Positions 48,029-57,025 of a stretch of DNA of 64,000 nt are shown in pieces (the stretch's first letter is position 1; every line of letters starts with the position of its first letter). This DNA comes from Segetibacter sp. 3557_3. GTDB taxonomy: Bacteria; Bacteroidota; Bacteroidia; Chitinophagales; Chitinophagaceae. The DNA lies in contig NZ_SMSK01000001.1 in the NCBI RefSeq assembly GCF_004354985.1, positions 496,001 to 560,000 of the forward strand, in the 5' to 3' direction. A program made the position numbers and the translations under genes. The notes below the pieces were generated by a model. That model ran no database searches and was not told the origin of the DNA. It worked only from the letters and a program-made list of their open reading frames with translations.

Positions 48029-51000
48029 ATGAACCCAATTCTACGCAGTGCTTTGGTGCTGACGATTATCATCCTATTTCCGTTTGTAAACTTTAGCCAG
48101 TCGAAGAGGGACTATTCGGTTTTGCTGCATTCAGGAAAGTATACACCACCAGAAAACCTTAAGACACTTTCGCCCGACTCCCTCCTGTTTCAGAAAAGCA
48201 GGTTTAGCGCTAAATATTATGTTGCATTACAGTTTACAGAACTTCCTGGCGAAACCGTAAAACAAACAATTGCTCAAAAGGGTATTCAATTATTCGACTA
48301 TTTACCCAATAACACCTACACGGCGGCTATACCGCAGCAATTCGACGTATCAACCCTAAAGGCACTTCCTCTCCGGAGTGTTTTCCGGTTGGAAGTATTT
48401 CAAAAAACAACTCCTGAGATTTTGAAAGTCAGCTTTCCCGCACATGCGATTAAGGCGGCCGGCTATGCTGACGTAACGGTCATCACCTATGAGACCGTTA
48501 ATGTAGCCAGCCTGTTACCAGCGCTGGAAAGTTTAAACACCAGCATCCTCCAGGAATTACCGATGTACCGGAGTTTTATTTTGCGGGTACCCTTAAACAA
48601 AATAACAGAAGTCGTAGACCTTCCATTTGTACAATGGGTAGAACCGATTGATCCACCAAATCGCGAAGAGAATTTACTCGGCAGAAGCCTTCATAGGGTA
48701 AACGTTTTAAATGATGGTATACGAAACCTGAAAGGCGATGGCGTGAACATTGGCATATGGGATGGAGGCGAAGTAAGTACCCATGTCGATTTTAGCCCGG
48801 CATCAAGACGCCTTTTCCTGATGGAGCAGGGAATACCTAACTCGCATACTACCCATGTAGCAGGCATCATCGGCGGCAAAGGTGTGATTGACCCCAAAGC
48901 AAGGGGAATGGCACCTAATTCAACACTTTACTCATACGATTTCACCGGAACAGTTACCAATGAACTCTTTAATGCCATCCGGGATTATAATCTTGCCGTG
49001 AGCAATCACTCCTATGGCGGCAGCGCTCCCGCTGCATGTAATGTAACCAGCAACCAGATTGGATATACGGCAACCAGCCGGAACACAGATATCAACCTGA
49101 ATACCTATACCGGGCATTTGCACGTTCATTCTTCGGGAAACTCACAAACATCATGTCCCAATGGATGGTACACGATCACAGGCTTTGGTAAAACAGCAAA
49201 GAATAACATTCTTGTTGGTGATATCGCGACCACTGAGGCAATCTCTGCCAGTAGTAGTTATGGTCCTGCGGCAGATGGAAGGATCAAACCCGAATTGAGC
49301 GCCTTTGGCTCCAACGTGCTTTCAACTTACCTGCCTTTAAACAGCTACGGCACGATCTCCGGAACATCGATGGCCACTCCTGGCGTTGCAGGTACACTCG
49401 CCCTGGTGGTGCAGCGCTACCGCCAACTGAATAACAATACCGATCCACCTTCATCATTGATCAAGGCCGTTGCCTGTAATACCGCGAGAGACCTCGGCAA
49501 TCCCGGACCCGACTATCGCTTTGGCTTTGGCAGGATCGATGGGCTTGCAGCAGTTGAAGCGTTGGAACAAAACCGCTACGTATTAAACCGTATAACAACT
49601 GCACTGGTAAATACTACTTTAATCACGGTTCCCCAGGGCACGGCTAAACTAAAGGTGATGTTGACGTGGAACGATCCTGCAGGGGCAGCCAACTCAAGCA
49701 GGGCCCTCGTGAACAATTTAAATCTTGCTGTAGTCAACGGCGCTGACACCACGCTTCCATGGACACTCGACCCGGTAAATCCTGCAAACAATGCAACCAG
49801 GGCTGTTGACAGTGTAGGCAATATCGAACAGGTTACAATCGATAATCCCGCGGGTGGAAACTACATCTTAAGCGTGGCTGGGGCAGCCGTACCGGTGGGC
49901 AATGCACAGGAATATTCGCTTACCTGGCAAATCGATTTACCGTCAATAGTGCTTACCTACCCAAACGGGGGAGAGTCACTTGATCCGGGTTCGGAAGAAA
50001 CCATCACCTGGAACAACGCAGGCATTTCCGGCGCACAAACGGTGCAGTACTCGCCCGATAACGGTTCAACCTGGTTAAACATTTCAACAACGGTTGCAGC
50101 AAATACAACCCGGCTTGCGTGGACAGTTCCTGCGGGTTTAAACACTTCGCAGGCGCTTGTAAGGGTAATCAGCGGCAACATTTCTGATGTAAGCGATGCG
50201 CCATTTAAAATTCTTGGAACACCTAAAAATCTGGGACTGGTAAAAAATTCGTGTACAGCAAATACCCTAACCTTTGAGTGGACCCCTGTTGCAAATGCTA
50301 CACACTACGACTTGTACCGGTTAGATACCGCCTCTGCCGAATGGCTACCATTTGACACCGACATTACATCGGGCAATTATACCGCAACCGGACTTTCAGC
50401 AGGCGCAAACTTTTGGTTTACCTTACGTGCAAAAAACATCAGCACCGGCGCAATTAGTGAACGTGCAATCGCGATTAATGCTACGGTCCCTGCCACTGGA
50501 GTAAGTCCGGTGTCAGCAATCAGCGGCCCCTCTGTTTTATGCGCGGGAACATCCGGTATAACCTACAGCATCCCGCAAGTTAGCGGAGCAACAAATTACC
50601 GGTGGAGTGTGCCTTCCCGCGCAAGCATACTTAGCGGACAGGGAACACCATCCATCCTGGTAAGTTACCCGAGTGGTAGCCGGAGCGGAGATGTGGGAGT
50701 TTCGGCCTCTAATGGAGTTTGCCGGACAGCAGCAAATCTTCCGGTTGTAGTTAAGCAGGCTCCGGTACTCACCTTAATCCCTGTTGACACCGCCATATGT
50801 GATCCTGCAGGTGCAACGCTTACGGTAATGGAACCCACCCGCTCGGGCATCAGCACAGTCCCTTGTACAGGCAGCAATGTTTCCGCAACGATAGGCACAT
50901 TCACCAACTCAAATACATCAACGGGTTACCCCTATGTTTATGGTAATTATTTCGAAAGTGCTAAAATGCACATCCTGTTGCGTTCTTCCGAGTTAATCGC

Positions 51001-54000
51001 AATGGGTGTGGTTGCCGGAACAAAAATAACATCCATTGGATTTGACGTTGTAAATACAAACAACTGCGGAACAATCAAGGGGTTTACCATAAAGCTTGCG
51101 CAAACCAGGAACTCGGTGTTAACCGGAATACCAGATTACAATTCAGCAACGGTTTTGAACCCTGTAGACTACCAACCTGTGCCGGGTATAAACACCCATA
51201 CCTTTAATAATGCTTTCGTATGGGATGGTATATCCAACCTTGTGGTCGAGATCTGTTATAATAACGACAGCGGGCCGGCAAACGATGCAACGGCGAATGC
51301 TTCCGTTAAATTCGGCTCACCGGGTTTTGTAGGTTATTCAATTATTACGGGATCCGATGCCGGATCAATGTGCGGCTATACCGGTCCCGGAACACAAATC
51401 AACAACAACAGGCCGATTGTAACGCTAAATGGTTGTGCCGCTTCACCTACACCGGCCGATTATACGTGGGCACCGGCAACAGGACTTAATACAACTACCG
51501 GTACAACCGTAATTGCTACCCCGGCAACTACAACCTCTTATACGGTGAGCATCACTAATGCAGAGGGTTGCATGGCAACTGCAACAACAACGGTTCATGT
51601 ACCAAATAGCCCATCGTCTACCGGCAGCAACGGCCCGGTTTGTATAGGTGGCACCTTAAAGCTATTTACTTCACCGGCCCAGGCAAATAAATATGCATCA
51701 GCAAAATTCACCGAAGTAACTCATTTCAGGGGAGGAACCGGTGCTACAGAACCTTATCCGTCTTTTGTTTCAGTCGCGCCCGCAGATGATTTTGTTGAGA
51801 TCAGCAACCTGGATAATGCAAACCCAATCAACTTGTCGGGGGTGCTGTTTGAGCTCTGGACAGGCACATCGTTAAACAGATCATATCGTTTTCCAGCCAG
51901 TGCAATCATTCCGCCCAACGAGGTGCTGGTACTACACCTGGGAAGTGGGGCTGATGATGAAACTAACCGGTACTATAACACCGGAGGTAATTTCAACCCT
52001 ATCGCATCCTCAACAGGTGCCGGCTTCCTGTTAAGATCAGGCAGCAATATGATAGACGTTGTTGCAACGAATGGGTATACATGGCCCGCATCATCGGGCA
52101 TTACAGCCGCAGATTGGTTTGGTAATGTACCCGCCGCAACAAACCTGGCAGGGATCATAAGAACAGCTGCTGTTGACACCGACTCCGCTTCAAACTGGAC
52201 AACAACTTCGGCAATTACACAATCGATTGGCAGGTACAACGGAAATTACGTCAACATATCTCCATACCTGTGGACCGGGCCAAATGGCTTTACCTCCACC
52301 GCGCAAAATCCACAGATTACCAACGTTACAGCAGCGGCAACCGGTAATTACAATGTCACGATTGCGGGCGGTAATGGCTGTGCAACCACCCAGGGCACAA
52401 GCGTCACAATCGGTGCAGGCGCCCTGCCCGACATTACGGCCAATTACCTCGCCCCGGCTTGTGTAAATGGAACAATTAACTTAACGGCAAATAGCTCGGT
52501 ACAAAATGCTTCTTATACGTGGACCGGTCCGGCGGGATTTACTTCAGCTACCCGGAACCCGGTAATCAACAATGCAACATGGGGCCAGGCTGGCTACTAT
52601 ACAGTTGTTGCAACTTCCGGTGGATGTTCAGCCAGTGACTCTGTTATGATCTCTTTTCGTCGCCTTGAAGGTCTCTATAAGATCGGCGAGTCGGGCGATT
52701 ATACGTCATTAACAGAAGCAATAGCAGATTACAATACCGCGACCTGCATAGGTGGGCCGGTAATCTTTGAACTGACCTCATTTTATACCGGTAACGCGGA
52801 AACTTACCCAATTGAAATTCTCGACAACCCAAATGCAAATGTCACCAACACACTTACCATCCGTCCTGAGTTGAATGCTGCTCCGACACTTTCAGGCACG
52901 GTGACAGGCGACGGTTTAATTAAACTGAACGGGGCAAGTCATGTAACCATTGATGGAAGAGCAGGGGGCACCGGCGCCTTTAAGAGTTTAATCATCGACA
53001 ACACATCTCCGGCAAATACAGCAGGTACCGGGGGTATCGCACTAATGAATGGCGCCACATATAACAAGGTTACTTACACAAAAGTACTGAGCGCTAATGC
53101 GAATACATCTAATCAGTCTGGTAGCCTGATGTTCCGTGGTTCATCAAAAGCGGGAGGGAACAGCTTCAACATAATCAGTAATAACTTCTTTGCTCCTGCA
53201 AGCTCTGAAACGCAGCCGCGACAAGGGATCATAAATGATGGTTCAGGTGCCAATGCCAACAACAATAACGTTATCGACAGTAATCACTTCAGAAACGTTT
53301 TGGCAAGAGCAATCACTCTCAACAATGGCCTTGGAAACCGTTGGACAATTTCAAATAACCATGTTTATTTCGACGGGGGCACTTTTACTTTAATTAGAGC
53401 AATTTCAATGAATAACATCACATCCTCTGGCCATACGATCACAGGGAATTACGTGGGTGGAAGTATGCCGGGGGCAACAGGCCTGCTCTCCCTGAGTTCA
53501 GGATCGTCGAACAATTTTTGGGGGATCGATCTTAACCTGGGAAGAGACTCCGTTACAACCATTTCAAACAACGTGGTTCGAAACGTTAGCATGACTGTTC
53601 CTACACCAACAACGCCATACAATATTGTAGGCATAGCTGCAATTGGCGGCAAGTATCACATCAGCGGGAATACGGTATCGAATCTACGGTCGACGGTGTC
53701 TGGTGCAAACGGTACCGGGGTGGCAGGTATCCTGTACCAGAATGCTTTGCCGGTAACTGGTTCCATGATCTCCGGTAATACCATTTTCGATTTAACCAAC
53801 AGTAACGCTACCAATACAAATACCACCGTGAATGGGATTGTGGCCACAACATCGGCAAACGAACTGCTTACCATTGCTAAAAACCGGATTTACAACTTAT
53901 CTATTCCATCTACCACCTCTTTGTCTTCAGCAGCCTCCGGCATCTTGTTTAAAGGCGTTGCTAACAGGGATACCATCTTTGTACAAAACAATATGGTTTC

Positions 54001-55150
54001 ATTAGGTATCGGTGTCCAGAACAATATCGGTGTTTATGGCATACAGAACGACGCCGCTGTTTCCCTCGTCAGCTTGGTTTATAATTCCGTTTTCATAGGC
54101 GGAACTGCGGCTGGAAGCAACAACTCAGCTGCGTTCTTTCGCAATGGTTTGGGAGTAAGCAGCACCATCCAGTTGAGGAACAACATCTTCTACAACATCC
54201 GCTCGGCTGGAACAGGTATGCATTATACCATCATCAATAACCATCAATCTCCATCGACAGGCTGGGGTCCCGCTGCATCCGATTTCAATAACCTTTATGC
54301 CGGGAACAGTAGTACCAATGTACGTTGGGGTTCAGCAACCCTGGACATTGCAGGATTCCGCTCTGCTTCGTCCGGAGATGCCAATTCCCGGGTCATCCCG
54401 GTTAGCTTTCTTGATCCAACAACAGCGGACCTGCATCTATCAGGTTCGTCCGTCGGAGACACAAGTCTGAGAGGAATTCCTTTCATCATATTCACAGACT
54501 TCGACGAAAACGTCAGGGACTCCATTCGCCCATACATGGGTGCGGACGAAGCAGTACTTCCGTTACCGGTTACATTAACAAATTTTTCAGGCAAGCTAAT
54601 CGGCAGAAACGCCCGCCTTACCTGGACCACTGTTAACGAAGTCAACCTGCTGCAATACGAGCTCCAGAGAACTTCAACAGTGGCGCTGAATAACTGGACA
54701 ACAGTTAACACGACCACGCCGGTAGGGCAGGTCTTTTCCTCAACGTATGTAGCCAACGACGAGAACCTTGCTGAGGGCAAGTACCTATATCGGTTGCGGA
54801 TACAACATAAAGATGGCTCATATACATTTAGCAACGTAGTGGCGATCACCATTTCAGAATCCGATCGGTTTGTGCTGGCGCAGAATTATCCCAATCCCGT
54901 AAAACAATTAACTGCATTCAGCTATAAGCTTGCCCAGGCAGGCCATGTTGTCCTGGATGTCTTTACGATTAACGGCACGAGGATCGCAACCGTGGTAAAC
55001 ACCCGGCAGCCTGCGGGTTTTTACAACTTGCAGCTTACAAAATCACAACTAGGTGCATCATCCGGCTCATTGATGTACCGGATAACGGTGACCGATAAAC
55101 AAAACAAATTGTTGTTTACCGACACCAAGCAACTGACGATTATCAATTAA
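48029..55150 (+). CDS. Giant secreted S8 (subtilisin-family) protease with adhesin-like domains and T9SS sorting domain
   Basis: A 2373-residue protein: signal peptide (to about NFSQ, 24), propeptide-like region (to about 230), S8 domain (about 235-510) with Asp245 in IGIWDGG, His273 in HTTHVAG and Ser447 in SGTSMATPG, a beta-sandwich (about 520-640), an Ig-like domain starting TYPNGGESLDPGSEETITW, a fibronectin-III-like domain (about 735-830), PKD/Ig-like domains, a lamin-tail-like domain (about 1215-1400; FVEISNLDNANPINLSGV), more Ig-like text, a long parallel beta-helix rich in N/G/S (about 1600-2170), and the type IX secretion C-terminal domain from about 2281 (LAQNYPNPVK). The triad is intact, so it should be an active protease, exported by Sec and then T9SS and anchored or released at the surface. 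A hairpin follows at 55169. Confidence 0.9.
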   Translation: MNPILRSALVLTIIILFPFVNFSQSKRDYSVLLHSGKYTPPENLKTLSPDSLLFQKSRFSAKYYVALQFTELPGETVKQTIAQKGIQLFDYLPNNTYTAAIPQQFDVSTLKALPLRSVFRLEVFQKTTPEILKVSFPAHAIKAAGYADVTVITYETVNVASLLPALESLNTSILQELPMYRSFILRVPLNKITEVVDLPFVQWVEPIDPPNREENLLGRSLHRVNVLNDGIRNLKGDGVNIGIWDGGEVSTHVDFSPASRRLFLMEQGIPNSHTTHVAGIIGGKGVIDPKARGMAPNSTLYSYDFTGTVTNELFNAIRDYNLAVSNHSYGGSAPAACNVTSNQIGYTATSRNTDINLNTYTGHLHVHSSGNSQTSCPNGWYTITGFGKTAKNNILVGDIATTEAISASSSYGPAADGRIKPELSAFGSNVLSTYLPLNSYGTISGTSMATPGVAGTLALVVQRYRQLNNNTDPPSSLIKAVACNTARDLGNPGPDYRFGFGRIDGLAAVEALEQNRYVLNRITTALVNTTLITVPQGTAKLKVMLTWNDPAGAANSSRALVNNLNLAVVNGADTTLPWTLDPVNPANNATRAVDSVGNIEQVTIDNPAGGNYILSVAGAAVPVGNAQEYSLTWQIDLPSIVLTYPNGGESLDPGSEETITWNNAGISGAQTVQYSPDNGSTWLNISTTVAANTTRLAWTVPAGLNTSQALVRVISGNISDVSDAPFKILGTPKNLGLVKNSCTANTLTFEWTPVANATHYDLYRLDTASAEWLPFDTDITSGNYTATGLSAGANFWFTLRAKNISTGAISERAIAINATVPATGVSPVSAISGPSVLCAGTSGITYSIPQVSGATNYRWSVPSRASILSGQGTPSILVSYPSGSRSGDVGVSASNGVCRTAANLPVVVKQAPVLTLIPVDTAICDPAGATLTVMEPTRSGISTVPCTGSNVSATIGTFTNSNTSTGYPYVYGNYFESAKMHILLRSSELIAMGVVAGTKITSIGFDVVNTNNCGTIKGFTIKLAQTRNSVLTGIPDYNSATVLNPVDYQPVPGINTHTFNNAFVWDGISNLVVEICYNNDSGPANDATANASVKFGSPGFVGYSIITGSDAGSMCGYTGPGTQINNNRPIVTLNGCAASPTPADYTWAPATGLNTTTGTTVIATPATTTSYTVSITNAEGCMATATTTVHVPNSPSSTGSNGPVCIGGTLKLFTSPAQANKYASAKFTEVTHFRGGTGATEPYPSFVSVAPADDFVEISNLDNANPINLSGVLFELWTGTSLNRSYRFPASAIIPPNEVLVLHLGSGADDETNRYYNTGGNFNPIASSTGAGFLLRSGSNMIDVVATNGYTWPASSGITAADWFGNVPAATNLAGIIRTAAVDTDSASNWTTTSAITQSIGRYNGNYVNISPYLWTGPNGFTSTAQNPQITNVTAAATGNYNVTIAGGNGCATTQGTSVTIGAGALPDITANYLAPACVNGTINLTANSSVQNASYTWTGPAGFTSATRNPVINNATWGQAGYYTVVATSGGCSASDSVMISFRRLEGLYKIGESGDYTSLTEAIADYNTATCIGGPVIFELTSFYTGNAETYPIEILDNPNANVTNTLTIRPELNAAPTLSGTVTGDGLIKLNGASHVTIDGRAGGTGAFKSLIIDNTSPANTAGTGGIALMNGATYNKVTYTKVLSANANTSNQSGSLMFRGSSKAGGNSFNIISNNFFAPASSETQPRQGIINDGSGANANNNNVIDSNHFRNVLARAITLNNGLGNRWTISNNHVYFDGGTFTLIRAISMNNITSSGHTITGNYVGGSMPGATGLLSLSSGSSNNFWGIDLNLGRDSVTTISNNVVRNVSMTVPTPTTPYNIVGIAAIGGKYHISGNTVSNLRSTVSGANGTGVAGILYQNALPVTGSMISGNTIFDLTNSNATNTNTTVNGIVATTSANELLTIAKNRIYNLSIPSTTSLSSAASGILFKGVANRDTIFVQNNMVSLGIGVQNNIGVYGIQNDAAVSLVSLVYNSVFIGGTAAGSNNSAAFFRNGLGVSSTIQLRNNIFYNIRSAGTGMHYTIINNHQSPSTGWGPAASDFNNLYAGNSSTNVRWGSATLDIAGFRSASSGDANSRVIPVSFLDPTTADLHLSGSSVGDTSLRGIPFIIFTDFDENVRDSIRPYMGADEAVLPLPVTLTNFSGKLIGRNARLTWTTVNEVNLLQYELQRTSTVALNNWTTVNTTTPVGQVFSSTYVANDENLAEGKYLYRLRIQHKDGSYTFSNVVAITISESDRFVLAQNYPNPVKQLTAFSYKLAQAGHVVLDVFTINGTRIATVVNTRQPAGFYNLQLTKSQLGASSGSLMYRITVTDKQNKLLFTDTKQLTIIN

Positions 55151-55168
55151 TTATCCTCGTAATGCAAA

Positions 55169-55202
55169 GGCAAAGGGCTGATTGGATGATCAGCCCTTTG
55201 CC
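55169..55202 (+). terminator. Hairpin after the giant protease gene
   Basis: Perfect 14-bp stem GGCAAAGGGCTGAT / ATCAGCCCTTTGCC around a 6-base loop, 18 bp after the stop codon. There is no T-run, so it may be an mRNA-stabilising hairpin or a Rho-assisted terminator. Confidence 0.65.
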
Positions 55203-55340
55203 ATTACTGGAACCCGGTTTATAATTTTCTTTCAGGCACTGCAACACACCATTACTTAAACAGGGATGCTATCAGCCGGACGCATAACAACCCTTTTTTG
55301 TTTTTGTCCTATCTTCACGACCCTACATCATAATCATCAT

Positions 55341-55907
55341 ATGCCGCACATTCATCTTGTTGGAATTTCCGGGAGTTTAAGAAAAGACTCCTTTAACACT
55401 GCGCTTTTACATGCAGCTCTAACCTTATTGCCTGAAGAAGTCTCGCTGGAGATTGCATCAATTGCAGACTTACCGGTATACAACGCCGACCAGGATTTAC
55501 CTACGGCAACTGAACGCCCGGCAGCGGTTACCGCATTCCGGAACATACTGGCAAAGGCAGATGGATTCGTAATCGTTTCTCCCGAATACAATTATTCTAT
55601 ACCGGGCGGTTTGAAAAACGCGATAGATTGGGCATCAAGAGGCGAGGACACGCCAATGGCAAACAAAGCTGTTGCTCTAATGGGCGCCACACCCGGACTT
55701 GGCGGAACATTACGCATGCAGGTTGCCTTCCACCCGGTTTTCCAATTTTTAAACATGCGTTCCGTATATAAACCCGAAGTAGCCATTACACAGGTTTCGA
55801 AGAAATTTACGGAAGGCCAGCTTACCGATGAGCCAACAAAAGAATTGATTAAAAAACAGCTTGTTGCCCTAAAAGCCCTTGTACTTAAAATGAAAGACGG
55901 GCAATAA
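55341..55907 (+). CDS. NADPH-dependent FMN reductase family protein
   Basis: A 188-residue cytoplasmic flavodoxin-fold protein. GSLRKDSFN at residues 11-19 binds the FMN phosphate; SPEYNYSIPGGLKNAIDWASR is the second flavin-binding loop and family hallmark. Related enzymes reduce FMN, quinones, chromate or azo dyes with NAD(P)H; the physiological substrate is not evident. The frame is open back to 55266, but the ATG at 55341 gives the standard N-terminus MPHIHLVGISGS and is preferred. No obvious operon partner. Confidence 0.88.
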   Translation: MPHIHLVGISGSLRKDSFNTALLHAALTLLPEEVSLEIASIADLPVYNADQDLPTATERPAAVTAFRNILAKADGFVIVSPEYNYSIPGGLKNAIDWASRGEDTPMANKAVALMGATPGLGGTLRMQVAFHPVFQFLNMRSVYKPEVAITQVSKKFTEGQLTDEPTKELIKKQLVALKALVLKMKDGQ

Positions 55908-56179
55908 ATCTTTCATCAGAACCCAGCTAATCGGGCCAGGGAAAAAAAGTTTGCTCTAGAGAGTGACGCGGGGCTACGTATTCACACTTCGTAAACAGCT
56001 GGGAAAGCCGGACGTCTTCTAGCGACGGATGATCCTGAACAACCTGGGATGGATGCGTGGGTTACCCTGCCTTGAACTGGCCGCATATGGCGATAGCAAG
56101 GAAGCTAACCCCCTGTGCTTTTTCGCATAACCATTCGCTACCTAAATTAATACTGTTTCGAAGTTCCGCGGGATGTCCG

Positions 56180-56728
56180 TCAAGTTGCAGAACGCTCATC
56201 AAGTGCAACCAGCACGGCATAGAAAGCCTGGTATATCGTCTTTAACAACCCGGGATCAGTGATCCCCGAATCACTTGAAAACTCAAGGACCTTCTTATCG
56301 TCGTGCGTGATCGTGCCAAAAGTAAAAGGCTCTTTCATCGAAAGCAAAGTCGAACGCACCTGCTCGTCGGTAAAAAGTTGTTTAACACGTTCAGGTGAAT
56401 TTGTCTTTATGATAAACCGCCTGTCAAATTCATCATAGCCGATCTTTATATCCTGCATGCCAAAGAACTTTCCAATTTCATCCCCGATGCCTTCTTTGTG
56501 AATCGCAAACCGAAAATCATCTGAATTGAGCAGGGGAGAAACAAGGGCAGTTTCGGCATAACCGCCTTCGAAACCACCGCCAAGGTCGATGTCGATATCA
56601 AGGGTTATCTCTTTATCACCTTGCCGGATGAGTACATTGTATTCCAGTAAATCTTCATTAAGATCCTGTCCGATTTGTTGCCAGATTTCTTCGGTGTTTA
56701 AACCCGAAACAACTTTTCGCTCGTGCAT
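56180..56728 (-). CDS. Small cytoplasmic protein of unknown function
   Basis: A 182-residue protein starting MHERKVVSGLNTEEIWQQIG (ATG at 56728; an upstream in-frame TTG at 56758 is less likely). No signal peptide, no membrane segment. Alternating beta and helical text with FRFAIHKEG, GYDEFDRRFIIKTNSPERVK and LFTDEQVRSTLL suggests an alpha/beta or beta-barrel domain, perhaps related to the DUF3137-like group, but I do not recognise it securely. It stands alone between an FMN reductase (convergent) and the S9 peptidase (same strand, 267 bp upstream of that gene's stop). Confidence 0.65.
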   Translation of the reverse strand: MHERKVVSGLNTEEIWQQIGQDLNEDLLEYNVLIRQGDKEITLDIDIDLGGGFEGGYAETALVSPLLNSDDFRFAIHKEGIGDEIGKFFGMQDIKIGYDEFDRRFIIKTNSPERVKQLFTDEQVRSTLLSMKEPFTFGTITHDDKKVLEFSSDSGITDPGLLKTIYQAFYAVLVALDERSAT

Positions 56729-57025
56729 AAGAAAGATTTTGTAAGCTATTACGTTCAAATATTATTCCCTGCTGTCAACGTCAAGGGGGTTTCAGCCTGC
56801 ACCTCGACACCTTTTTTCCCCGGGTATCAACATACCGGTACTACAACTATACAACCGCAATATCAGCGTTTAGTTTAAACCACCTGTTGACAACTAAACT
56901 TGTTGTCATAATCTACCTCCAGGGCTGGTTAGATTTGCACCAATCCAATGACATAGGAAGTAACCAGGTACGTCAGCTATAGTTGCGCCCGAAGGTTGAA
57001 GAAAGAGCGCCATACGGCTCCACTA

